The notes below the pieces were generated by a model that was given only the letters and a program-made list of their open reading frames with translations, was not told where the DNA came from and searched no databases. Shown here piece after piece: positions 25,496 through 33,824 of a stretch of 64,000 nt of DNA. Positions within the stretch are counted from its first letter, which is position 1; every line of letters begins with the position of its first letter. Source of the stretch: Bacteroidota bacterium (GTDB taxonomy: Bacteria > Bacteroidota > Bacteroidia > NS11-12g > UBA9320); the NCBI GenBank assembly GCA_947468275.1, contig CANIKO010000007.1, forward strand, positions 1-64,000. Direction: 5' to 3'. Position numbers and translations under genes: made by a program.

Positions 25496-26538
25496 AAAAG
25501 GAAAAACACACACAGTCAGATGCAACTATTGTTAATTTTCCGGTGGCCACTGAAGTTTGTCCCGGAACATTGGCTGAAGGGTTTACCACTTATAGTCCGA
25601 GTTGTTTACGGAATTTGTTTAAAGGCAAAAAGGTAAACCATCTATTGCCCTATGAGCCACCTCAACAAAGCGAAGATGTCGCAGAACAATTTATCGAAAA
25701 CCGCAAACGTATTTCCATATCAGGAGTTCAGGAAAAATTAAGTTTTATACTTGAAAAAAATCAATTGCGGCTTACCAAAGAAGGGGAACTTGGAACATAT
25801 ATTCTAAAACCAATACCACGAGACTTAAAAAAAGTTGACCAAGTACCGGCAAACGAACATCTAACAATGCAAATTGCCCGGCAGGTTTATGGAATAAATA
25901 CAGCCGAAAATGCTATGATTTTTTTTAAGAATGGTTTGCCGGCCTATATAACCAAACGTTTTGATGTAAAGAAAGATTTAGGAAAATTGGGCCTTGAAGA
26001 TTTTGCAACCCTTGCAGGCAAAACCAAGGATAATGCAGGGGCTGATTTTAAATATGAATATAGCTATGAAGAGGTTGGGATGCTGATACAGAAATTTGTC
26101 CCGGCTTGGAGAGTAGAAATAGAGAAATATTTTTCGTTAGTAGTATTCAATTTTCTTTTTTCAAACGGCGATGCACATTTGAAGAATTTTTCATTATTGG
26201 AATCAACCAACGGCGATTATTTGTTGAGCCCTGCTTATGATTTAATAAACACTAAACTGCATGTAGATGATCCAGATTTTGCGCTGAGTAAAGGATTATT
26301 TGCGGACGAGTTTAAAAGTGATAAATTTAAAAATAGCGGTCACCCATCCAAAGCTGATTTTATTGAATTTGCTAGACGTATAGGGGTTTCAGAAAGCAGA
26401 TTTGAAAAACTTTTGGCTCCATTTTTAGAAATACAAAATCAGGTAGATGAATTGACAAGCCGTTCTTTTTTGAGCGAACCAAACAAGAGGGGGTATCTAC
26501 TGATGTATCAAACCAAACGAAATTATTTAACTGCTTAA
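25492..26538 (+). CDS. hipT: HipT-like serine/threonine kinase toxin
   Basis: This is a HipA-superfamily kinase without the N-terminal subdomain (348 aa), as in HipT, whose E. coli member phosphorylates tryptophanyl-tRNA synthetase. The Gly-rich loop reads ISISGVQEKLSF with Ser75 and Ser77, matching the SIS pair that is autophosphorylated in HipT. The catalytic loop SNGDAHLKN has Asp227 and Asn232. The metal-binding Asp is Asp250 in AYDLINT. The N-terminal 60 residues contain a PSCLRNLF segment common to split HipA proteins. The target in this organism cannot be told from sequence. The gene ends 7 bp before palindromic site 4. Confidence 0.92.
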   Translation: MKKEKHTQSDATIVNFPVATEVCPGTLAEGFTTYSPSCLRNLFKGKKVNHLLPYEPPQQSEDVAEQFIENRKRISISGVQEKLSFILEKNQLRLTKEGELGTYILKPIPRDLKKVDQVPANEHLTMQIARQVYGINTAENAMIFFKNGLPAYITKRFDVKKDLGKLGLEDFATLAGKTKDNAGADFKYEYSYEEVGMLIQKFVPAWRVEIEKYFSLVVFNFLFSNGDAHLKNFSLLESTNGDYLLSPAYDLINTKLHVDDPDFALSKGLFADEFKSDKFKNSGHPSKADFIEFARRIGVSESRFEKLLAPFLEIQNQVDELTSRSFLSEPNKRGYLLMYQTKRNYLTA

Positions 26539-26545
26539 ACTATGT

Positions 26546-26587
26546 GTTAATATACATTAACAAGAATGTATGTTAATGAATATTAAT
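26546..26587. repeat. 42-bp palindromic site 4
   Basis: GTTAATATACATTAAC - AAGAATGTAT - GTTAATGAATATTAAT. It shows two departures from the site 2 consensus, with arms and spacer of the same lengths. It closes the last defence module; the next gene (26650-27294, minus strand) looks chromosomal. Confidence 0.9.
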
Positions 26588-26649
26588 GGAAACGAATTGA
26601 ATTTTTGAATTCTAGAAAAGGTACAAGTCCTATATATTTTAATATACTC

Positions 26650-27294
26650 TCACTTTAAAAATTCTAAAATATTTTGTCCTGTCATTGAAGAGTCTCCATT
26701 TTTTAAAACTTTTACAGATTTCAGCATCGCTCCTGCTAATAGTTTTGTAGAAATTGGTTTTTGGGAACGAAAAATTCCCAGACTATTTAAGAAAAGAATC
26801 ATTTTAGCTCCTAAAACTTCCATTTTTCGGTCGGTATTTTCCCTTAGTAATAAAGGAGGATTTAAAATAATTGTTTTTAAAAACTGAAGGGCTTTCACAT
26901 CATCCTCTAATTTCCCTTTCATTTTTGAATAAAATATCAGCGATTTACTTGAAGCGTTTGCAGCCGACACCAAAACATAACTATTCACGTTGCTTTCTCT
27001 AGCAATTTTTGCAAACTGATATTGATATTCATAATCAATTTTCCATTGAGCTTCCTTGCTTCCTGCTAGTTTAAGCGTAGTTCCTAAACAGGAAAATAAT
27101 ATATCCCCTTTTACCAAATATTTCCATTCTTCGGGCTTATCAAAGTCAATAATGTGACTGTTTAATTTTTCATGCTTAACATTCAACTCACGCCTTACAA
27201 AAACATCTACTTGGTTAATTTCTTCATCTTTCAGAAGCAATTCCAATAAATCCTTTCCGGTAGCTCCGGTTGCTCCAATTAATAATGCTTTCAT
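26650..27294 (-). CDS. NAD(P)-binding Rossmann oxidoreductase (NmrA/HTATIP2-like)
   Basis: This is a short atypical SDR protein of 214 aa. The dinucleotide-binding motif GATGATG is at residues 7-13 within MKALLIGATGATGKDLLELL. A later LVSAANASSKSLIFYSKMKG segment contains the Ser and YxxxK pattern of the superfamily. It is often annotated as an oxidoreductase or nucleoside-diphosphate-sugar epimerase-like protein; the substrate is unknown. It is divergent from the defence island and is probably the first backbone gene after it. Confidence 0.85.
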   Translation of the reverse strand: MKALLIGATGATGKDLLELLLKDEEINQVDVFVRRELNVKHEKLNSHIIDFDKPEEWKYLVKGDILFSCLGTTLKLAGSKEAQWKIDYEYQYQFAKIARESNVNSYVLVSAANASSKSLIFYSKMKGKLEDDVKALQFLKTIILNPPLLLRENTDRKMEVLGAKMILFLNSLGIFRSQKPISTKLLAGAMLKSVKVLKNGDSSMTGQNILEFLK

Positions 27295-28044
27295 TTTTTA
27301 ATGTTAATTTTTATCTTAGGACTAGATTTTTCTATTCAATATTTTGCAAAACGGTTGGTTATATAACTGATATCGTATACCAGCGCCAATCAAAATTCAG
27401 CCTAAGACAAAGATAGTTAGAGAAACTATTTTCTCAAACTATAAAATTGCCATCCGCCTAACTGCTGATAGGTATAAGTCTAAAGTCCAATAATACTATA
27501 TGATAGTCCCGTACTGTAAATCGTTAGCAGAAGAGGAGAACGAGATGAGCAACAAACATAATGTGAAAAAACGTACGATTTATTGCATGATTCGAAGTTA
27601 CAAAGGGAATCTGCCTCAAGCTATTATGATGGTGTGTTTGGGTTAGTGAAGGGAACTATAATAACTAATGTTTCTTTTTTGTTTCCATCTTTTGTAAAAT
27701 TATAATTTTTTGGAAACACTCCCTTATATTTGACTAATTTTAGTCCACTTTATGCTGATGATTTACATTTTGTCACCATTTCATGTAGCTCCTAAAAATA
27801 ATTAAACTCTTTGAATTGTTTTAAAACGCCAACCACTTCAAGTCCACTTTAGTTTGACGACATAAACTATTGGTTGCAAAAACCACAGATTTAGATCACC
27901 TTAAACTAGCGATTATTGGGACAACGAAAATGGTCCATGTAAACCGCATTTGCAAATTGAACACTTAGAAAAGTAAATAATTGAAATAGTGTTTATTTCG
28001 GGGGGATGGTAAATAGCGGAAATGAAAAGGATTAGATTTGGCCG
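27295..28044. other. long non-coding stretch with an imperfect 20-bp direct repeat
   Basis: No coding frame or RNA gene could be supported. AGTCCACTTTATGCTGATGA (27742-27761) and AGTCCACTTTAGTTTGACGA (27841-27860) form an imperfect direct repeat 99 bp apart, in a region that could be the remains of a mobile element. No copy of the tRNA-Pro 3' end was found here. Confidence 0.45.
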
Positions 28045-29100
28045 ATGAAAAAGATAGTAAGTTTTTGTTTTATAGTGTTTGCGCTTTTAATACAAATTAA
28101 GGCACAACCCCCTTCAGACTATTATTCAAGTTTGGAAGGTAAATACACCGAAGAATTAAAAACTGCAACCCACCTTGCTATTAAAGTGCATTTAAGACTT
28201 AGTTATACTGCCCTTTGGAAATACTTTCAACAAACCGATTGTATGCCAGATGATACCTCAAGAATTTGTGATATGTATTCAAGTAATATTACATATTTCA
28301 GCGATTATAGTACACTAAACAAAGAACATTGTGTTCCTAATTCATGGTGGGGCGGACCCACGGCAGATAATGAGTATGCTTATAGGGATTTAAATAATTT
28401 ATACCCAGCCAACGAAACAGTAAATATGTCAAAAAGCAATAATCCGCTCAGTGAAGTTGGAGCTACAACATTAAATAACGGAGTCAGTAAATCAGGCACA
28501 TCTATTTTTAAAGGATTTTCAGGAAAGGCATTTGAACCAGCGGATGAATATAAAGGTGACTTTGCAAGAACTTATTTATATATGGCAACCTGCTACCAAG
28601 ATTATACCACTTGGATGAAAGATACAACAGGACAATATCAGATTATTATTGGCGCATATCCTTCAATACAACCATGGGCCATCAATTTACTATTAAAATG
28701 GCACAGACAAGACCCTTTAAGCTTAAAAGAAACAACCCGAAATAATATAGTATTTGTACTTCAAGAAAATAGAAATCCATTTATTGACTATCCGCAATTG
28801 GCTGAATACATTTGGGGAAATATGAAAGATAGTATTTGGCATGCAGCCACCATTAATATAAAAGATAATACTATTACACAACCCACTATATACCCTAATC
28901 CATCGAAAGATCAAATTCATATAAACATTGAAAATTCATCCTCCTCGGATTTCCAATATGATATTTACACCATCACTGGAATTATGAAACTATCAGGCCA
29001 TTCCAGTATTATTGATATTTCACAGCTGCCAACAGGTGTTTATTCTTGTAAGATTACTAACCAATCAAAAGTATATATCAATAAGCTAATTATACGCTAG
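28045..29100 (+). CDS. endonuclease I family nuclease, T9SS-exported
   Basis: This is a secreted nonspecific nuclease of the endonuclease I (EndA) family. A signal peptide covers residues 1-20 (cleavage after IKAQ). The catalytic region has NKEHCVPNSWWGG, with the metal-site His, and DLNNLYPANETVN, both hallmarks of the family. The final 75 residues form a type A T9SS sorting domain beginning TIYPNPSKDQIHI and ending in a basic IINKLIIR-like segment (INKLIIR), so the enzyme should be exported across the outer membrane. It may supply nucleotides or degrade extracellular DNA. Confidence 0.93.
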   Translation: MKKIVSFCFIVFALLIQIKAQPPSDYYSSLEGKYTEELKTATHLAIKVHLRLSYTALWKYFQQTDCMPDDTSRICDMYSSNITYFSDYSTLNKEHCVPNSWWGGPTADNEYAYRDLNNLYPANETVNMSKSNNPLSEVGATTLNNGVSKSGTSIFKGFSGKAFEPADEYKGDFARTYLYMATCYQDYTTWMKDTTGQYQIIIGAYPSIQPWAINLLLKWHRQDPLSLKETTRNNIVFVLQENRNPFIDYPQLAEYIWGNMKDSIWHAATINIKDNTITQPTIYPNPSKDQIHINIENSSSSDFQYDIYTITGIMKLSGHSSIIDISQLPTGVYSCKITNQSKVYINKLIIR

Positions 29101-29196
29101 CGCAGCTGGCTTGAAGATTGAGTAAAGGATGAACCACCAAACAGTCAAACGGCAGCCAAATACCGCCATTTAAGATTTACTGTTATGCATATGTAC

Positions 29197-29550
29197 TTAT
29201 TTTTTTTTAAGTGAATAATACCAACTCCATATGTAAAGAACGGATATCAAATAGGTTGGAAGCAAAAAAATGAATAAAAACATTACATTAAGTGGATTAA
29301 AAAAATAAAATAATAACCCTCCGGCCATAATTATTATTGAGCCCCAAAGTGGTTTCCACCAAATAATAATATACCCTAATAGATAAGTAAAAAACAAACC
29401 AATAGGGTTGTCATACCAGTTAAGAATACTCGACATAGAAAGTTTATCAATTGAACCGATTAACTTTGGTCCAAATAAACCTAACATAATTAATGTAATT
29501 ACGATTCCATAAATCTTAGAAACAAGCGAAAGAATTTTTTCTTTTTTCAT
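29197..29550 (-). CDS. small multi-pass membrane protein, unknown
   Basis: This is a 117-aa protein with about four hydrophobic segments (residues about 9-30, 50-65, 68-86 and 90-110) and a basic end (YYSLKKK). I recognise no family. It follows a T9SS nuclease on the opposite strand, tail to tail, and is preceded by a long AT-rich gap. Confidence 0.65.
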   Translation of the reverse strand: MKKEKILSLVSKIYGIVITLIMLGLFGPKLIGSIDKLSMSSILNWYDNPIGLFFTYLLGYIIIWWKPLWGSIIIMAGGLLFYFFNPLNVMFLFIFLLPTYLISVLYIWSWYYSLKKK

Positions 29551-30150
29551 CTTCTTTTAAATATCCTGTTAAATCCATTTTATTTTGAGCACCCCCATTT
29601 ATTTTTCTTGATTTTCACTTTCAGCTAAATGGTATGTAAGATTTGGCTTATCATGAAGCAATTCAAGTATTTATGCATTGTAAATGTGATCCTCTTGTAC
29701 AAAGCTATATTTTTTTTTACAAATCATCAAAAAGAGATTATTATTTTACATATTTATATTAATAAGTTGAATTCAATTTCATTGACTTAATTATTTTCAT
29801 TTTCAAAGTGTAAGCTTCCCAAAAAAAAGCACAATTGAAAGTTGTCAAGAAATGGTAATTTCATAGCATGAAATGAGAAACAAAAACACTTTACCTTATA
29901 TAAAACAGAGGTTAAGTAGTCTATATTTTATCAAAATTCTAAACAAATTTTTAAATACTATTTATTTTTATTTGAAAAATGGAAATAATTGATAATTTTG
30001 TCCGTCTAAAATGATTGTGCCTATAGAAAAAAATTACTTCACTATTGCCTTTTAAACCCCCTTTAATTACCCACCTTAAAAAAGGCACGGCTGTTCAGTA
30101 GTTTATTACTCTATCAGGGCACTCCTAAAAGATTTTTACAATTAATAAGA
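29551..30150. other. AT-rich intergenic region ahead of the PKD surface-protein operon
   Basis: There is no gene, RNA or repeat that I can support. It contains one credible promoter (29971-30000), leaving a leader of about 145 nt before the start codon at 30151. Confidence 0.5.
29971..30000 (+). promoter_or_regulatory. promoter of the PKD-CHU_C / PorP-SprF operon
   Basis: TTTG (29971-29974) and TAATTTTG (29993-30000) are 18 nt apart, close to the Bacteroidota consensus. Confidence 0.6.
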
Positions 30151-33100
30151 ATGCAAAACTTAACAAAAATGACACAAAAGAACCCTCTAATGAAAAAAGT
30201 TCGAATCAGTATTCGTAGGTCCATTAAATTTAATTTGATGGCCTTAATACTATTTAATTTCTCAGTTTTAGTTGACGCTCAATCCTTTTACAATGGTTCG
30301 AGTGCAGCCAGCGGCAATATATATCCATTAAGTTCCACCACGAATAAGGTCTCATGGATATATGGACCCAAAGTATTTAATAGTGCAGGAACAACAGGAA
30401 CTGCAGCCCCCTCTGGTTCAATCTCAAAAGTATATTTCCGCTTGGGGTCCACAGTTAGTGGTAGTGCAAGCTATACGGATTATACGATTTCATTGGCTCA
30501 AAATCAGAGCACGAATACTGCATGGACTTCTACAACTTTTGCGACTGGATTGACCACGGTGTTTTATTCTAGTACGTTCAGTATGACTGGAGCTACAGCC
30601 AACTCTTGGTATGGAATTTCTTTAAACACTCCCTTTAATTACGACCCAACTTTGGCGCTAGTATTTGAACTTAAGGTTTCCGCGGGAACTGGAAATCAAA
30701 TATTACAAGCCACTGCGAGTGGAACCACTAGAAACTATGGCACTTACGCCGGATCTTCTGGATCCATTGACAATCAATTGATTGATTTCGGTTTTGATAT
30801 AAAAGCCTCTAAAAATGATTTATCAAATTTAGGTATAACAGGCTTGACAAATGCATGTGGTACTAGCTCAGATCCCGTATTTATTCAAATAAAAAATACT
30901 GGTGTTGTGGATATTCCTACTGGTAAAAATATCGCAGCAAAAACTGTTGTTACAGGGGTAGGAAGCGCAACCTTCAATAAGGTGTATAACAGAGCCCTTA
31001 AAGTGGGGAGCACAGACACAATTCATATGGGCTATCTTAACACAGCTTCCTATACTGGGGCTATTAGTTTGAAATCATGGTATACATTTGCACTAGATTC
31101 CATACCGGCTAATGACACCAATGTTACGAGTAAAACTTTTACAGGATTTGTAAAACCAACTCCTAGTTTTACTTTTACAACGGTATGCGATACCGTAAAA
31201 TTTACCAATGCAACAAAGGATCCTTGTGGCGCCGTTACTTCTTATAAATGGGATTTTGAAAATGGTAAAATTTCTAATGTCGTTTCTCCTAAATACTCTT
31301 ATCCTTCGCCTGGCACCTATAATGTAAAGTTACTCGTATTCTATGGTACAGGGTCTAAAGACTCGTTCACTAAGCAAGTTATTGTTTACCCCAAACCACA
31401 GGCTAATTTTTATGCCACCAACCAGTGTTTAGGTACTGCGATTGATTTTAGCAACTTCTCATATGGCACTAACTCTTATAAATGGTCTTTTGGTGATGCA
31501 ACAACTAGCACTCTTACCAGCCCGAGTCGCACTTATACTGCAGCAGGAACATACGCAGTTAAGGTAGTTGCAACTAATTCAAACAGTTGCAGAGATTCTA
31601 TCACCAAAAACGTGATTGTTTATTCAAAACCTGTTGCGAGTTTCAGCGTAACGAATGCCTGTGCAGGAAATAATGCTTATTTTAATAATACTACCTCAGG
31701 AGGGTCTACTTACAGTTGGGATTTAGGCGATGGTACGTCATCAAGTTTTTTTAATCCTTTTAAAATTTATAATGTAGCAGGTACTTATGGTATTATTTTA
31801 ACTGTTACCTCTACCACGGGTTGTACCGATAAAACCAGTGGCTCTGTCGTTATATATTCCCTGCCTGTTTCAAGCTTTACAGCGAAAGACAATTGCAAGG
31901 GCACTCCTACTGCCTTCACGAACACTGCCACCGGTGGTAATACATATTTATGGACTTTTGGTGATTCAAAATCATCTAGTTCATTTTCGCCTACAAATAT
32001 GTACACTAACGCAGGTTCGTATAACGTTACACTTTTAACTACTTCTACTACTGGATGTAATCACTCGTACTCCAAGACTGTGAATATTAACTCAATTCCA
32101 AGAGCTAATTTTTCAGCTAAGGACGTTTGTATAGGGGTTCAGACAGATTTCACCAATCAATCTACTATGCCTAGCGGTGGAGGAGATTATATTTGGAGAT
32201 TTGGTAATGGAAGCACAAGTGTTTCTGCCAACCCATCGTATTTATATAGTTCAGCCGGTTCATATGATGTGCATTTAGTTGCTATCTCTAGTTTTGGCTG
32301 CAAAGATTCCGCAATAACTACTGTTAGTGTCTTTGGAAAGCCTCAACCGAGTTTTACAGCAGTTGATGTTTGTGACGGTAAGGCAGTACAATTTATCAAT
32401 ACGTCCTCAGGAATAGTAAGTCAATCTTGGGATTTTGGGGATGGAGCTAAAGACAATTCATATAGTCCTTTGCATTCCTATAGTGGACCAAGCACTTATA
32501 AAGTAGTGCTTAATGTTACCAGTGCGGATAATTGCAAGGAATTATTTGAAGGAAAAGTTACAGTAAATGCAATTCCTGAACTCGTATTTTTCACAACTGA
32601 TCACTGCCTTGGTACTGTAGCAACTTTCGCTAATCAAAGCACAGGAGCTTCTTCATATACATGGAAATTTGGAGATGGTGATTCCACTAAAACTACACAA
32701 CCTAGTCATACGTATCTTTCTGCAGGCAGTTATAGCGTTAAACTAAAAGGTATATCATCTAAAGGATGTACGATTGAACAGACCAAATCTATCAAGGTAT
32801 TTGCAAGACCTAAAACTGCATTTAGCGCACCTACAGTTTGTAATGGGGTAATTACCCAATTTGCCAACACCTCAAGTGGGGCAGTAAATTATTCTTGGAA
32901 TTTCGGAGATGGGGGTGGAAGTAGCACCGCAAGCAATCCATCGTATCAATACCTAAACTCAGGTAATTACAAAGTGATATTAACTGCTACATCAACTGAT
33001 AATTGTAAGGAAGAATTGTCAAAAATAATTAATGTAGCATCTTTACCTGTACCTATATTCCTAGTTCAGGATGCTTGTGAAGGCGTTGCAGTTAATCCAT

Positions 33101-33780
33101 CTAACGCATCACAAGGATCTATAACTTCACAAAAATGGATATTTGGAGATGGAAATACCGACACTTCCAAATCACCATCTCATATTTATGCTAATGCCGG
33201 AATTTACAAAATTAAGCTAACGTTAACTTCAGGATTAGGATGTACAGATTCAACCTCCAAAACCATTTTAATTTATACAAAACCAGTGATTAAAATTAGC
33301 AAGGATGTAACAATTAGTAAGGGTCATAGTACACAATTATTAGCTAGCGGTGGTAATGATTACCTTTGGAATCCTGCTGGGACGCTCGACAATCCTTTGT
33401 CTGCTAGCCCAACGGCTACTCCTTTGGCCGATACGCGTTATACTGTAAAAGTGATGAATGCATTCGGTTGTTTTGATAGCGCATCCGTTAATGTTGCATT
33501 CATAGAAGACTTTGCTATAGAACCACAAAATTTAATTTCACCAAATAGCAACGGACAAAACGATGTTTGGAAAATTAAAGGAATAGAATTTTACCCACTT
33601 GCCAAAGTCATGATTTTTGACCAATGGGGTAGAATTATCTTGGAACAAACAGATTATAAGAATAATTGGGATGGTACTATGAAAGGTAAACCTTTATCAG
33701 ACGGAACCTATTTTTATGTAATTACACTTCCAGGCTCAGAAAGACAATACAAAGGAACGATTAATATTTTAAGGAATTAA
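30151..33780 (+). CDS. giant PKD-repeat surface protein with type B T9SS sorting domain
   Basis: This is an extracellular protein of 1209 aa. A signal peptide ends near residue 48 (LVDAQ), and an N-terminal beta domain of about 180 residues is followed by a CARDB-like part (DLSNLGITGLTN). At least nine PKD-type repeats follow, each with a W-x-F-G-D-G-like core (for example SWDFGDG, TWKFGDG and SWNFGDG) and a Cys-containing linker. The end is a CHU_C gliding-motility-associated domain (ISPNSNGQNDVWKI to GTINILRN) that sends type B cargo through T9SS. A PorP/SprF gene follows after 44 bp, the usual partner for such cargo. Likely an adhesin or cell-surface filament. Confidence 0.93.
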   Translation: MQNLTKMTQKNPLMKKVRISIRRSIKFNLMALILFNFSVLVDAQSFYNGSSAASGNIYPLSSTTNKVSWIYGPKVFNSAGTTGTAAPSGSISKVYFRLGSTVSGSASYTDYTISLAQNQSTNTAWTSTTFATGLTTVFYSSTFSMTGATANSWYGISLNTPFNYDPTLALVFELKVSAGTGNQILQATASGTTRNYGTYAGSSGSIDNQLIDFGFDIKASKNDLSNLGITGLTNACGTSSDPVFIQIKNTGVVDIPTGKNIAAKTVVTGVGSATFNKVYNRALKVGSTDTIHMGYLNTASYTGAISLKSWYTFALDSIPANDTNVTSKTFTGFVKPTPSFTFTTVCDTVKFTNATKDPCGAVTSYKWDFENGKISNVVSPKYSYPSPGTYNVKLLVFYGTGSKDSFTKQVIVYPKPQANFYATNQCLGTAIDFSNFSYGTNSYKWSFGDATTSTLTSPSRTYTAAGTYAVKVVATNSNSCRDSITKNVIVYSKPVASFSVTNACAGNNAYFNNTTSGGSTYSWDLGDGTSSSFFNPFKIYNVAGTYGIILTVTSTTGCTDKTSGSVVIYSLPVSSFTAKDNCKGTPTAFTNTATGGNTYLWTFGDSKSSSSFSPTNMYTNAGSYNVTLLTTSTTGCNHSYSKTVNINSIPRANFSAKDVCIGVQTDFTNQSTMPSGGGDYIWRFGNGSTSVSANPSYLYSSAGSYDVHLVAISSFGCKDSAITTVSVFGKPQPSFTAVDVCDGKAVQFINTSSGIVSQSWDFGDGAKDNSYSPLHSYSGPSTYKVVLNVTSADNCKELFEGKVTVNAIPELVFFTTDHCLGTVATFANQSTGASSYTWKFGDGDSTKTTQPSHTYLSAGSYSVKLKGISSKGCTIEQTKSIKVFARPKTAFSAPTVCNGVITQFANTSSGAVNYSWNFGDGGGSSTASNPSYQYLNSGNYKVILTATSTDNCKEELSKIINVASLPVPIFLVQDACEGVAVNPSNASQGSITSQKWIFGDGNTDTSKSPSHIYANAGIYKIKLTLTSGLGCTDSTSKTILIYTKPVIKISKDVTISKGHSTQLLASGGNDYLWNPAGTLDNPLSASPTATPLADTRYTVKVMNAFGCFDSASVNVAFIEDFAIEPQNLISPNSNGQNDVWKIKGIEFYPLAKVMIFDQWGRIILEQTDYKNNWDGTMKGKPLSDGTYFYVITLPGSERQYKGTINILRN

Positions 33781-33824
33781 TCATTAATAAATAAGATAAC
33801 ACTCATCAAATAATAGTATTAAAC

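Noticed and set aside
15425-26587. The four 42-bp palindromes as transcription terminators
   Set aside because: None is followed by a T-run, the stems are almost pure A/T, and three of them lie 107-151 bp upstream of genes rather than just after stops.
26550-28044. Second copy of the tRNA-Pro 3' end as right attachment site
   Set aside because: I read this interval for the T-arm and acceptor sequence (GTTCGAATC, CACCCCGA) and found no match on either strand.
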